Positions 34,139 through 44,209 of a DNA stretch of 64,000 nt are shown here, piece after piece. Position 1 is the stretch's first letter, and each line of letters starts with the position of its first letter. The position numbers and the translations under genes were made by a program. The stretch comes from Eublepharis macularius. Taxonomy: Eukaryota > Chordata > Lepidosauria > Squamata > Eublepharidae. The notes under the pieces are model-generated. The model searched no databases, was not told the origin of the DNA, and saw only the letters and a list, made by a program, of their open reading frames with translations. The stretch is taken from positions 122,113,464-122,177,463 of the forward strand of contig NC_072796.1 in assembly GCF_028583425.1 (NCBI RefSeq), read 5' to 3'.

Positions 34139-37100
34139 GTAAGCAGGCACTTCGAAACCAGGCGCTGTGCGCATGCGCGGGAGTAAGGAGCGGGCGGGTG
34201 TTTACTGTGGTGCGCACGCATGTCCATTTTTTGAATGCTTGCCAACCTTCATGTGGTGGCTGGAGATCTCCCGGAATTCTAACTGATCTCTAGCCCATAG
34301 GGATCAGTCCCCCTGGAGAAAATGGCTGCTTTGAAAGGTGGATTCTACGACATTATACCCTGCTGAGATCCCTCCCTTTCCCAAATCCCCCCCCCCAGGA
34401 TCCACTGCACAAATCTCCAGGAATTTCCCAACCTTGAGCTGGCAACTCTAGCTTTGGGTCTCCATTGTGAAGAAAGGTGGAGAATAAATAAAATAATATC
34501 CAGGTTGGGAAAATTCCTGGAGCTTTTGGGAGTGGAGCCTAGAGGGGGGGGGGGGGTTGGGGAGGGGGGTCCTCATTGGGGTATGATGCCATAGAGTTCA
34601 TTCTTCAAAGCAGTCATTTTCCCCAGGGGAACTGATCTCTATCGCTTGGAGATCAGTTGTAATCTGGGAGATCTCCAGGTACCACCTGGAGGTGGCCACT
34701 CAAGGCACAAATGAAGTGATGTAGGGATCCTTTGTAAGCTGCAGAATGTGGTGTAGTGGTTATTTATAAAATAAAAATTAAAAATATATTTATGAAGCTT
34801 ACTGGGTGATCTTCAACCAATCACTTTTTCTCAGCATATCCTACCTAACAGGGTGGTGGTTGTGAGGATGAAGTGGAAGAAAGAAATGTAAATGTCAAAC
34901 TTTTCGGGGTGGTGCAGGGGATAAAATGTGACAGAAAGAAATTGTGGTTGGCTGGCCTTCTTGGAAGGGAAAAAGCCACTTATAGCAGAACTGTGCATGA
35001 GAGGTATCTGTGTGCATTTTATTTTGTTTAACTTCATTTATATAGCACTTTCCTCCCCGATTGGGACCCAAAGCAAGTTACCTCAGTCTCCTCTCCTCCA
35101 TTTTTTTCCTCCTCACAGCTCTCTGAGGCTGAGAGTGGGTGACAGCCAAGGTCACTCAGAGAGCTTCTGTGATGGAGGGGAAATAGATCCTGCGTCTCCC
35201 ATATCCTAGTCCATTACTCCCACCACTACACCAGTTTCTAACCACAGTTATACTTCTGTTTCTAAAAACCTTGCCTGAAGCAATAGATTACTGTATTACC
35301 TCCATTTCATAGGTAGTGCATATGGCTTTTCCTCATTTTATCTTCACAACTGCCCTGTGATTTAGGCAAAGAGATGGTGTGCTTGGCCCGAGTGAGCTTC
35401 ATGGCTGAGCAGGAGTTTAAACTCAGGAGACTCCAGTTACACTAGTTCTGAAGCAGAAATTAAACATGAGAACCATAAAACGAAAGAAAATACTTTTAAA
35501 AGAACTCCAGCAGCTCCAACTCGTGCCATTTATTTGGGACTATGTATCTTACATCAAGTGTTGTCTGTCCGGTATGTTAAAGGAAAAGGAATACTAATTT
35601 GCAGGTGGCATGCAACCATCTTAAATTTGTATGACCTCTTGTAATAAAAAAAAATGCAGTCCTCGATTATTGAAAATCTCCTTTTAAACAATTGATTAAT
35701 GATGACAGAGACAGTTAAACGTCAGTGGTCTCGGTCTCTGTGTCAACTTTGACAAGGCATCAGTTACAGTCCTCTCTGGGATGCATCTGAGGCGGCTATA
35801 CAGGTGTTCTATAATGCTGCATACTTTTGGAAAAGGTTTTTTTTTTAAATGAAGGATCTTGTGACACCTTAAGAATAGAGAGATCCTGCAGATCTGTTCC
35901 ACTAACAAAGACAACTACCAATAACTGATACAAGATGGCCTTCCTGGTTTAAATCCTGATTTATCTGGATTTCAGTAAAGCTTTTGATAAGGTCCCCCAT
36001 GACATTCTGATGGGCAAACTGGAAGACTGTGGAGTAGACTATAGGACAGTTCGGTGGATAGGGAACTGGTTGGAGGACCGCACTCAAAGAGTGGTGGTCA
36101 ACAGCGTTTCATCAGATTGGAGGGAGGTGTCCAGTGGGGTGCCGCAGGGCTCGGTTTTGGGCCCGGTACTTTTCAATATTTTTATCAATGATCTGGATGA
36201 AGGAGTGGAAGGGCTGCTCATTAAATTTGCTGATGATACTAAATTGGGAGGGGTAGCAAACACCCAAGAAGATAGAATTAAAATTCAAAAAGACCTGAAT
36301 ACTCTGGAGAAGTGGGCGCTGTGAATAGGATACAATTCAACAAAGACAAGTGCACAGTATTACATCTGGGCCACAAAAATGAAAAGCACAAATACTGGAT
36401 GGGGGATACACTTCTGGGCAGTAGTCTATGTGAAAGGGATCTTGGGGTAAGAGTGGACTGTAAACTGAATATGAGCAGTCAGTGTGATGCGGTGGCAAAA
36501 AAGGCTAATTCAATCCTGGGTTGTATCAAAGGGGCCATAGCATCGAAATCGCAGGAGGTCATAGCCCCTCTCTATATTGCCTTGGTCAGGCCACACCTGG
36601 AGTATTGTGTACAGTTCTGGAGGCCTCACTTCAAAAAGGATGTGGACAAAATCGAGAGGGTGCAGAGGAGAGCGACGAGGATGATCAGGGGTCTGGAGAC
36701 TGAGCCCTACGAGGAAAGGCTGAGGGCCTTGGGAATGTTTGGTTTGGAGAAGAGGAGGTTGAGGGGGGACATGATTGCTCTCTTTAAATATTTGAAAGGC
36801 TGTCATTTGGAGGAGGGTAAAGAGCTGTTCCAGTTGGCAGCAGAAGGTAGGACGCAAAGCAATGGGCATGCGCAAAGGTACCGACTGGATATTAGGAAAA
36901 ACTTTTTCACCATCAGAGTAGTTCAAAAGCGGAATCAGCTGCCTAGGGAGGTGGTGAGCTCCCCCTCACTGGCAGTTTTCAAGATGAGGCTGGATGAATA
37001 CTTGTCAGAGATGCTTTAGGCTGATCCTGCACTGGGCAGGGGGTTGGACTAGATGGTCTGTATGGCCCCTTCCAACTCTATGATTCTATGATTCCTGTGA

Positions 37101-39261
37101 CGGAAGGTTCTCTGCACCTTAGGAGAGTGCCTCTATCAGTAGAATGGATCTATGAGATACCGCTGTAACAGAATGACTGCAGATTCAAGTCCACCGAACT
37201 CTTGATTTAATGGACCTCGAGAAAACAGACTTAGGTTCATGTATAAATAGCATTGTGTGTTAAGTATGTTTGTTGTTTGTTAGAGGGAATGGGTTTTATA
37301 AGGATGACTTCCATGGCTCCAAAGCCAGGAGGGTTTGAAAATAAGGATATTAAGCTTGGTGTGGTGTCAGGAGACAACTTGTCTTCCGGCTTATAAATGA
37401 CAAAAAACAGAACATTTTTCCCGTCTTGTATGGTGGATTGATTGGGTCCTGACAGTGTTGAGGGAAAGGTACAGTGTATAAGAAAATTGGAGGCAAAGGG
37501 GTGGTGAATATACAGTTTAATTAAGATATAATCGGGGCGGGGGGGGAGCGTTATTTGAAATGAAAGATGTTTGACATTTCTGACTCTGCATTCTTACTAC
37601 TATTTATCCCGTTTTACTCTAGATGTGTTCTAAAAGAATTGGCATCCCTAGGAAAGGAATTATATGGTGCAAAGTTAATTGCACAGAGATGCCAAGTGCG
37701 CCACTGCTCTCACTTCAAGGAGCCAGTGACTGGTTCGGCTTGCCTGTTGTCCATGGTCGAGGGTGGCAACCCACACCATTACTTCATTGCTACACAGGTA
37801 CTATTACTATACATTATTATAGTACACTAAAGGAGCAATCCTAAGCAGATCTACTCAGAAGTAAGTCTCATCTTATTCAGTGGGCTTACTCCCAGGGAAT
37901 GTGTTCAGGATTGCTCTCTAATCCTGGACAAAATGAGGAAATCCAAACACTGGATATATCCTTGAAAATGTTGTGTATGTCTACATAGTACACAGTAGAG
38001 CAAGATCTGGGCCCAGTAGCACCTTAAAGACCAACTGGATTTCCAAGGTATGGGCTTTCGAGAGTCAGAGCTCCCTTCATCAAAGAGCTTTGTCTCTCGA
38101 ATGCTCATACTTTGGAAATCTAGGTAGTCTTTAAGGTGCTATTGGACTGGGATCTTGCTCTTCAACTGCAGACCATTATGGCTACCCACCTGAACCTGTG
38201 CACACCGGAATGTCCTGTGTATATTGCCAATCAACTTTATTTGTATTAGGTGCCCCCCTGTTTTTATGGAAGAGGGTGATAAAGCTTCCTCTAGCTCAGG
38301 GGTGGCCAAATTTGCTTAATGTAAGAGCCACATAGAATAAACGTCAGATGTTTGGGAGCCACAAGACATGATGCATTGAAGTGACTTCAGATGAAGAGAC
38401 GAGTTTGGGAGAGTGTCCTGAAAGTGACGTCACAGAAAGAGGTGGGGTTTTGGTCAGTATGCTGGAAGTGATGTCATTGGAAGGGGTGGAGCTTGGGAAG
38501 AGCATCACTTGACCTTTAACTTGGAAGTGATATCACAAAAGTGATATCACATCCTTGCTAGGCTTCACCCTCAAAGTCCCCAGGTATTTCAAAAGCTTTA
38601 TTTTTACCAGTTGTCACTTAACTGCATTGCAGTGGTTCATTTTTTGTAGGGTATTAAAAACAAATTTACTGCTATAACTTTAAGAAATGTAATAGAATAT
38701 TCAAGGGAAGAAAATTAGTGATGTGTTTGCCTTAATAGTATATTTTTAATCACGTGACCAAACAGCATTTATCCTCTAGTTGTGTGATATGTGTACAAAA
38801 CCTGGGCAGTTTTGTGTGTATATTTATTTGCTTGCTTTTGATAGGACCAGGTTCTGGGAAGCAAGGTGAAGAAAAGAGCCGGCATTCCTCTTCTCTTCAT
38901 CATTCAAAACACTATGGTGCTGGACAAACCTTCTGCCAAATCTCTGGCATCGGCACAAGCAATGCAGACCCATCGACTCATCCCAGAGCACCAGAAACTG
39001 AGCATTGTGCAACTCAAAGAACAGCAAGGCCTGGGGAAGGCCTCAGAGGCCAGGAAAAGGAAACGGAAAAGAGCCAGTGGTCCTAACCCTCTCAGTTGTT
39101 TGAAGAAGAAGAAGAAAACGCAAGACACCCCACAGTCTTCGGCAGCTAAGAAGGGGAATCAGAAACGCAGCAAAAGGAAATTGGGAGCTCTGCCCGAGGC
39201 TGTGCAGTCAGTCTCGCAGGAAAGCATAAAAACGTCCACAGCAACTGTGCTGAGTTCATAA
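33951..39261 (+). CDS. UTP23: UTP23, small-subunit processome PIN-like protein (3 exons, complete)
   Basis: UTP23 is a nucleolar SSU-processome component needed for early cleavages of pre-rRNA leading to 18S rRNA; the yeast protein contacts snR30 RNA. The three exons join in frame (188 + 175 + 417 nt) to give 259 codons before the stop, against about 249 in human. The order is a basic N-terminus ([15 protein letters not shown]), a PIN-like fold starting with LLDGTF (Asp31), a CCHC zinc-binding set (Cys86, Cys91, His93, Cys103), the [10 protein letters not shown] and [11 protein letters not shown] blocks, then a Lys-rich nucleolar-type tail with [13 protein letters not shown]. The family's PIN domain is considered catalytically degenerate. 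The C-terminal 30 or so residues diverge from mammals. It is divergent from EIF3H and convergent with RAD21. Confidence 0.96.
34169..34178. promoter_or_regulatory. Perfect NRF1 palindrome in UTP23 intron 1
   Basis: GCGCATGCGC lies 31 bp after the exon 1 donor, about 300 bp downstream of a second NRF1-type site at 33860-33870. NRF1 binds this palindrome in housekeeping promoters; occupancy is inferred. Confidence 0.55.
34238..34450 (+). mobile_element. TIR-bearing MITE-like repeat, sense copy
   Basis: Runs from TTGCCAACCTTC through GGAGATCTCCCGGAATTCTA and ATCAGTCCCCCTGGAGAAAA to GAGCTGGCAACTCTA, with inverted ends GCCAACC / GGCAAC. A truncated third copy begins at 32404. Confidence 0.65.
34498..34704 (-). 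mobile_element. TIR-bearing MITE-like repeat, antisense copy
   Basis: The same family as 34238-34450 in opposite orientation, 47 bp further on: TCCAGGTTGGGAAAATTCCT at the left and GGAGATCTCCAGGTACCACC at the right. It contains a 12-base or longer G run near 34543. Confidence 0.65.
34745..34885 (+). mobile_element. CORE-SINE, interrupted
   Basis: GGTGTAGTGGTTATTTATAA head followed by an AT-rich insertion, then TACTGGGTGATCTTCAACC and CCTACCTAACAGGGTGGTGG core. Confidence 0.5.
35025..35240 (-). mobile_element. CORE-SINE (MIR-like), antisense, in UTP23 intron 1
   Basis: TTATATAGCACTTTCCTCCC, GGGACCCAAAGCAAGTTACC, CAAGGTCACTCAGAGAGC and the head complement ACTCCCACCACTACACCAG. Confidence 0.7.
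35290..35450 (-). mobile_element. CORE-SINE, antisense, degenerate
   Basis: CATTTTATCTTCACAACTGC, CCTGTGATTTAGGCAAAGAG and AGTTTAAACTCAGGAGACTC follow the CORE-SINE order at lower similarity. Confidence 0.5.
35962..37095 (+). mobile_element. CR1-type LINE, 3' fragment with reverse-transcriptase end
   Basis: The translation from 35965 gives [15 protein letters not shown], the [17 protein letters not shown] block and the polymerase box [10 protein letters not shown] (FADD in place of YADD, as in CR1), then after 36312 in another frame [14 protein letters not shown], the [11 protein letters not shown] block, [15 protein letters not shown] and [19 protein letters not shown] to LDEYLSEML. One frame change is needed near 36315. 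The 3' end has GGTTGGACTAGATGGTCTGT and an ATTCTATG repeat, the CR1 hallmark. 5' truncated, sense to UTP23. Confidence 0.9.
37623..37797 (+). CDS. UTP23: UTP23 coding exon 2
   Basis: It has 175 nt between TTTACTCTAG and CACAG|GTACTA. It encodes [20 protein letters not shown] followed by the zinc-binding cluster ([12 protein letters not shown] and the later Cys103) and [16 protein letters not shown]. It ends in phase 0. Confidence 0.96.
37832..37917. mobile_element. Short palindromic element, diverged, after UTP23 exon 2
   Basis: GAGCAATCCTAAGCAGATCT at the left and CAGGATTGCTC at the right form inverted ends; the centre AAGTAAGTCTCATCTTATTC and GGGCTTACTCCC belongs to a related group of the family. 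It begins 35 bp after the exon 2 donor. Confidence 0.65.
37990..38205 (+). mobile_element. Foldback element in UTP23 intron 2
   Basis: The left arm begins around AGCAAGATCTGGGCCCAGTA and the right arm ends GGCTACCCACC, with stems GGTATGGGCTTTCGAGAG and TCTCGAATGCTCATAC about a centre near 38085. The left terminal TAGCCGTG part is missing. Confidence 0.75.
38297..38560 (+). mobile_element. hAT-like element, 5' fragment, in UTP23 intron 2
   Basis: Starts CAGGGGTGGCCAAATTTGC after CTCTAGCT, then AAGAGCCACATAGAATAAAC. The interior repeats GGAAGTGATGTCA-type motifs several times, one of which is a perfect CRE core TGACGTCA (38425-38432). The 3' end is unclear and no matching target duplication was found. 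Confidence 0.5.
38845..39261 (+). CDS. UTP23: UTP23 coding exon 3 with stop
   Basis: It begins after TTTTGATAG with GAC CAG GTT (DQV) and runs 138 codons to TAA at 39259-39261. It holds [21 protein letters not shown], the end of the PIN-like fold, then the [13 protein letters not shown] box and a Lys/Arg-rich tail typical of nucleolar proteins. The last residues ([20 protein letters not shown]) are Ser/Thr-rich and not seen in human UTP23. Confidence 0.95.
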   Translation, partial: DQVLGSKVKKRAGIPLLFIIQNTMVLDKPSAKSLASAQAMQTHRLIPEHQKLSIVQLKEQQGLGKASEARKRKRKRASGPNPLSCLKKKKKTQDTPQSSAAKKGNQKRSKRKLGALPEAVQSVSQESIKTSTATVLSS

Positions 39262-39490
39262 CTTTGCAAACTGGGTGCAGAGTCAGTGGATTGGATCCAA
39301 GGTATCAGGAGAACTTTCCTGCCCTTCTCTCCCACTTCACCCTGCTCCTGGTTGTGATCTGAGGGTTTGTACACGGAAGGGGAAATATGACAAAAATCCT
39401 ACACACTGATGGAAAAAATAGTACTGTACATACAATTCATCCACTTCTGCTATACTAACAGGAAAATAAATCTTTGTGTTTTCTTTTTCT
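39262..39490 (+). promoter_or_regulatory. UTP23: UTP23 3' UTR with polyadenylation signal
   Basis: The first canonical AATAAA after the stop is at 39465-39470, about 205 nt downstream, followed by T-rich and TG-containing sequence. This would give a short 3' UTR. Further use of downstream signals cannot be excluded from sequence alone. Confidence 0.65.
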
Positions 39491-39847
39491 TAAAAAGATT
39501 TGCTTTTATATTGTGTATTATATTCATTGATAAGAGCAAGACTTCTCCTTGCCTGCACATTTTAGAGATATTTTTAAACAAGAGTTTTGAACTGAATAAT
39601 CAGGCAGCCCTTTTATAAAGAAGCCTGTTTGTCAGAACTGAGATGGAAACTCACGTGACTTATCATCCTAAGGCACCACTCCGGGTTCACATAGTACTAA
39701 AAAGCATTTCAAACTAGGTACGTGGTTTGTCTAGAGGCAAGCACGCCAGTTACCTCTTGGTAAACTGGTAAAACTACTGGGCATTTTTTTAAACAGAGAA
39801 AGGCCTCAGGTACCTGTTGCAGCTACTTATTGAATTTGGACAGCTTA

Positions 39848-40045
39848 TTTATTTAGATATTTATACCCTGCTTTTTCTCCCTGATGAGGACCCAAAGCAG
39901 CTTACATCTTTCTCTGTTTTATCCTCACAGTAATAATCCTGTGAGGTTGATTAGGCTGAGAAGATATACTGGCCAAAGGTCACCCAGCAGCCTTTTATAT
40001 CACAGTGGGGCTTGACCTGGGTCTACTAGATCCTAGTCCCATATG
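39848..40045 (-). mobile_element. CORE-SINE (MIR-like), antisense
   Basis: TTTATACCCTGCTTTTTCTC, GACCCAAAGCAGCTTAC, TTTTATCCTCACAGTAATAA and AAGGTCACCCAGCAGCC; the head is degenerate near ACTAGATCCTAGTCCC. Confidence 0.7.
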
Positions 40046-40110
40046 AATCCCTGATCCAGTCACTTGCGTGTTCTTTCCCATTGGGATCCATGTTTAAATA
40101 TGAACACAAA

Positions 40111-40288
40111 TCAGACCATTGGTCCATTGTGGTTAGTATTGTCTACTGGCAGTGGCTGTCCAGAGTCTCAGGCTAAAGGTTTTCACATCACCTACTTACT
40201 TGATCTTTTTAAGCTGGAGATGCTGGGGCTTGAACTCAGTACTTTCCAATTGCCAGGCAGATAATCTACCACTGAGCCATGTCCCCTC
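40111..40288 (-). mobile_element. tRNA-derived SINE (second family), antisense
   Basis: Head complement CTACCACTGAGCCATGTCCC with GGGGCTTGAACTCAGTAC (box B) and body GGTTTTCACATCACCTACTT and CAGTGGCTGTCCAGAGTCTC. Same family as 15801 and 4355. Confidence 0.7.
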
Positions 40289-41137
40289 TTTGCTTGGCTC
40301 ATACCCTGTCTAGTTTGGCCATAGGCTTTTGCTCAAAGGTACGATGCTGAAGTATTGAGTTATTCCTGCCACTTAAAATTAATTTCTAATGCATTCTCGA
40401 GTGTGACCTCCAAGGAATGGATCCTGTTTGTACTCCACATCCAATTTATTTAATTATAGGCTCTGAAATGGACAAATCTTTTCAGCAGGAAGCTTCTATC
40501 TCTCATTCCCAGTTATCTGATTCCGATTCCATCAGGTTCCTGGCCGCTGGGACTTGAAAACTCCCTGGAAGGCCATTTGTAATGCAGAATGACAAAGCCA
40601 GGAGCTGGAGCGATAATCTTGGGGAAATTCTATACATATAATTAGGCGTCTCAGCAGAAAAATAAAGTGATTAATGAGCTCTGAACAGTTAGTGCATGAT
40701 GCATAGTATTAATTACTGCAAAAGGTTGAAAAAGACAAACACCAAAATGATGGCCAATATTGGCTAAATGCAGAGAGAAGTCCTGTGCAGATGGGCAAAG
40801 CATGTTAAGAATCCAATATTTGAGCTTCAGTCCCTCTCAAAAACAGCCTGTCTTCAAGCCAAACTGTTTTGGGCCTACAAGGCTACTAAAAAGCTAAGGA
40901 GTTGGATTTTGTGGTTTCCCTGTTGCTAGTGCGGCTGCACATAAAGTTCTGCCTCAAAGCAGGTTTCCCCACCCCAGTCCCCCAGCAGCAACTATCCCAT
41001 CCTCTGGCCACTGGGGCTTTTACTTAAAAAAAATAAATCAGCATTAGAATACAGTTCTAGCAATATATCATTGTAACTAGAGCTGTAGCAGATCTCTAAA
41101 TTCACAGCCTTTATTTATTAAAAAGTGTCTAGCCCTA

Positions 41138-41375
41138 CCTGGTGATGTAGTGGTTAAGAGCAGCAGGACTCTAATCTGGAGAACCAGGTTTGATTCCCCA
41201 CTCCACTTAAAATCAGCTGGGTGACCTTTGGTCAGTCACAGCTCTTTCAGAGCTCTCTCAGCCCCATTCACCTTATAGGGTGATTGTCATAGGGATAATA
41301 ATAACATTCTTTGTAAACCACTGTGAGTGGGTGTTAAGTTGTCCTGAAGGGAGGTATATAAATTTATTATTATAT
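41138..41375 (+). mobile_element. tRNA-headed CORE-SINE (MIR-like)
   Basis: Closely related to 29418: GATGTAGTGGTTAAGAGCAG, GGTTTGATTCCCCACTCC, CAGCTGGGTGACC, TTTGTAAACCACTGTGAG, ending in ATT repeats. Confidence 0.8.
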
Positions 41376-42411
41376 GTCTTTTTCCTTATATCTCTGCAAG
41401 AGAAGGGGCTAAACACTTTTTTAAAAAATAAAAGCTGAGAGTTCAGAGAACCTGCTTATATCTATTATTACAATGGTATATTGATATAACAGTATTTTAG
41501 TGCCATTTTTTTTAAAGCCACTGTTAATCGGGAGGGGGAGGAATTGCTGCCATGGGGACAGGATCAGAAAAAATGGCTGCTGTGCGGGCTGGAAAATCCA
41601 AATTTTCCTTCCCATGCAGCAGCCATCTTTCCAAAACTTTAGGAGAAAAGCAGGTTTGAGAAAAGTTATGGAAGCATTGAACTCAGGGTAGATAACCTGT
41701 GTGGAAACCACCAGTTAATGGACTTAAAAGGATGTAACTCTGTTTAGAATCGCCCTGAGGCAGCTTTTGTGTTCATTTTTGCACCACTGTATGAAGCAAG
41801 CCTTTCCTTTCTGTTTCTTTTCCCTTAACGTTCTTTGTCCTTACAGATGGCTGGGCCTGTATCTTTAGTGATATAGACTGCTCTGGAAAGTGGTTGTCAG
41901 AAAACAATATAACTACTCATAGAAATCTTGGGCCTGATCCTATCCACATTTCACAGTGTATGGCTGCTGATGGAAGGCAGTTGTACAGCTCATAAAACTG
42001 TAGTAGGGAAAGGATGCCTTGCTTTAAAAAAATGTGCAGGATTGTATTTATAATGTGTACAATGGATGCCTACGGTTGTTTACCCCAAGATTCTCCATCT
42101 TCTAAACCAGACCAGAACATTATCTCCTCAGAAGATTGCACCGTACTCCATTCAGCCACCACTTATACTTGTGGCTGCAGTCACTCCATATATCTTTAAA
42201 TTCAATGGCCAGATCGATACACCATTCCTCTGGAATTAAATAAGTGTAAATATGTTCCCTTCTGACTTTCCTTTAATGTAACCAGTGACAGCTCATATGT
42301 CTCCACAAGTGCTAACTGGAGAACAAACGACCCCGGCAGCCGCCAAGGGTTTTCTTGACTGGGGGAAACCAGACTACCCAAACTGAAGAATGCTGGGAAC
42401 AGCTTATTGGC

Positions 42412-42510
42412 TCGATTCTATATTGGCACTATATTGGAGTTGTGTTCTTCTCAGTGCACTGACTTCAGTAGATTTAGAAGGGTGTAACTTTAGGATTGTG
42501 CTGCAAAGCC
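42412..42510. mobile_element. Short palindromic element, diverged
   Basis: GACTTCAGTAGATTTAGAAG and GTGTAACTTTAGGATTGTGC resemble the right half of the CAGTGCAATCCTA family. Confidence 0.5.
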
Positions 42511-42671
42511 AAGAAATGTTGGGTCTGTATATCCCATCACTCATTTATAGGGAGACCCACATGGCGTGGAAAAGGAACACCTCCCTGCTCTGAAATAATT
42601 TACTTTCTGTAGAGGTTCTCTTCTGTGAATTGATCTGGACTTCCAATCTACCTGCCACTGCTTGTTTAGAT

Positions 42672-42960
42672 CAGGGGCCCCCAACCCCTGGGCCACAGAC
42701 CAGTACTGGTCCTTGACCTGTTAGCAACCTGTTAGCACAGGAGGTGAGCGGCTGGATTAAAGCCAAGGTGGAATATCCTGAGATTACCACAAAAAAGATA
42801 CTACCTTTGTGAAGCAGGAAGAATCCACGCAAAAACAACTGCCTCCATCATAGGACGATGCTAGACTTAGAACTTTCCAACATTTTGTGATCAGCCTCAG
42901 CACCCCTGCAGCAGCCATTTTGTGGCAACACACACACACCCCAGCCTCAGAATTCCTGAA
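42672..42960 (+). mobile_element. hAT-like element, 5' fragment
   Basis: Starts CAGGGGCCCCCAACCCC, a hAT-type terminus, and continues with ACCAGTACTGGTCCTTGACC, CTGTTAG and GGAGGTGAGCGG, which resemble a widespread vertebrate hAT family. The 3' end is not defined; a short CA repeat lies at 42941. Confidence 0.5.
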
Positions 42961-43149
42961 GCATCTACAATTTCAACAAATTGAACATTTTGTAGCAATA
43001 TAGTACATTTGTTTCCCTCTTGTCAGATAATTGTCTCCCTAACTGGATTACACCACTCCTGAGCAATCGGGGCTTACAAACTAATACCACGTGACACAAG
43101 GAAGGGAAATTTGAGAGAAACGCTGAGGAAGGAGATTAGGTCAGAATTT

Positions 43150-43271
43150 ATGTTTATTTTTTAACATATTTATGCCCTGTTTCCCCCCCCAAGTGTGGAA
43201 CCCAAAATGGCTTACAACATTGTTTCCCCCCTCCATTTTATCATCATCATAACCGCCCATGTGTGATAGGT

Positions 43272-43308
<37 letters not shown>

Positions 43309-43408
43309 GGCCCAAGATCACCAAGGAGCTGCCACACCAGAATGGGGATTCAAAGCTGAATCTCTCGGATCTTAAGTCGGACACTCTTACTATTACACCA
43401 CAAATCCA
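43150..43408 (-). mobile_element. CORE-SINE, antisense, with microsatellite
   Basis: TTTATGCCCTGTTTCCCC, GGAACCCAAAATGGCTTAC, CCATTTTATCATCATCATAA, then a (GT)n(GA)n tract at about 43273-43309, then CCAAGATCACCAAGGAGC and the head complement CACTCTTACTATTACACCAC. Confidence 0.7.
43273..43309 (+). repeat. (GT)n(GA)n compound microsatellite
   Basis: Eight or so GT units followed by about ten GA units, inside an antisense CORE-SINE. Confidence 0.9.
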
Positions 43409-43789
43409 CCAGGGCCAAAGCCACTTGCTGGCATTCTTCCGGAGACACAAAGAATACAACTTTATTGTTCTTAAATCTCTGGCCTTGGATTTTCCTGCAG
43501 CTTAATATAAACACAGCTTCTGCTTCTGCTTGAAATGCTGAAGAGCAATTATCAGAGTTATGCAAAACATCACTCCCTGACGTTTCTGGCTCTCCCTCCT
43601 GCAGCAGTCGTTTTGTGGTTGTGGGCCCACCACCCTATGTCAGACTTCTAAAGGTGCCTGCAGTCGCAGAAAGATTGTGGACCTCTGATTTATTCAATGT
43701 TGGCAGCCACATACAAGGAGTACACAGTTGTTTATGTGGGTTGTGTAGAGCAGGGAATCTCCTACAAAGCAGAGTCTTTTATTGATATA

Positions 43790-44209
43790 TTAGCAACAAA
43801 GCCCGTTGTGGGGAAAAAATACAATGGGCTCTAGAAAGGGAAGGGCACGCAGGCGGGCATTTCCTCCTCCTCCATCGCTGATCCTCACCAGATGAAGACG
43901 GGGGGGGGGGGGGATGGTCACCCCCTCTGCAACTGATCCCGGCCAAGTGAACGGGGGCCGGGCATTGCCACCTGCTCTGCACCTTCTCCCAGCCGGGTGA
44001 ATGGGGGGGCGGGCATTGCTTCCTGCTCCACACCTGATCCAGGCTGGGTGAAGGGGAGCAGGCATTTCGGCCTGGGCTTCCCACCGTGGCATGCTCTCTG
44101 GAGGTCTGGCTGCCTCATCTGGGCGTCCCTCCACAGCAGCACCCTCTGGTGGTGCACCAGGGTAGGAAGTGAGTTGTCCTGAATACGCTTAGCCTTTTAT
44201 ATAGTAGGA
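43790..44209 (-). mobile_element. Helitron-like non-autonomous element, 420 bp
   Basis: On the minus strand the element begins TCCTACTATATAAAAGG and ends CTAA, with host A before (44210) and host T after (43789), the A/T target expected of Helitrons. Six or seven bases before the CTAA end lies a hairpin (43800-43830) with stem AGCCCATTGT / ACAACGGGCT, one mismatch, and a loop of 11 bases. It has no inverted repeats and no target duplication. The middle holds a minisatellite (43877-44080). There is no Rep/helicase coding sequence, so it would need a helper. Confidence 0.7.
43877..44085. repeat. Minisatellite, about 50 bp period, inside the Helitron-like element
   Basis: Units start with CTGATCC or CTTCTCC at 43877, 43933, 43983 and 44033, giving spacings of 56, 50 and 50 bp. 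Each has a G run and GGGCATT followed by CCTGCTC-like sequence. The first unit is lengthened by a 15-base or so G tract near 43900. The Pro/Arg-rich open frames on the minus strand here come from this repeat. Confidence 0.75.

Larger units (their letters stand above)
34139..37622 (+). other. UTP23: UTP23 intron 1
   Basis: A 3.5 kb intron that starts in CpG-rich DNA with a perfect NRF1 palindrome GCGCATGCGC at 34169-34178. It then holds an inverted pair of one TIR-bearing repeat (34238-34450 and 34498-34704), CORE-SINE pieces (34745, 35025, 35300) and a sense CR1 LINE fragment (35962-37095). The remaining stretches (35455-35940, 37100-37560) show nothing recognisable. Confidence 0.85.
37798..38844 (+). 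other. UTP23: UTP23 intron 2
   Basis: A 1.05 kb intron with a short palindromic element just after the donor (37832), a foldback element (37990-38205) and a hAT-like 5' fragment (38297). The remaining sequence before the acceptor is AT-rich with no recognisable feature. Confidence 0.85.

Noticed and set aside
33842-34245. Open frames of 95-114 codons in other frames over UTP23 exon 1
   Set aside because: They are shadows of the GC-rich coding exon; only the MKIKRQKH frame matches UTP23.
43779-44134. Overlapping Pro/Arg-rich open frames of 79-114 codons on the minus strand
   Set aside because: They lie on the 50 bp minisatellite inside the Helitron-like element; periodic GC-rich DNA keeps several frames open. 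No protein family is recognisable.
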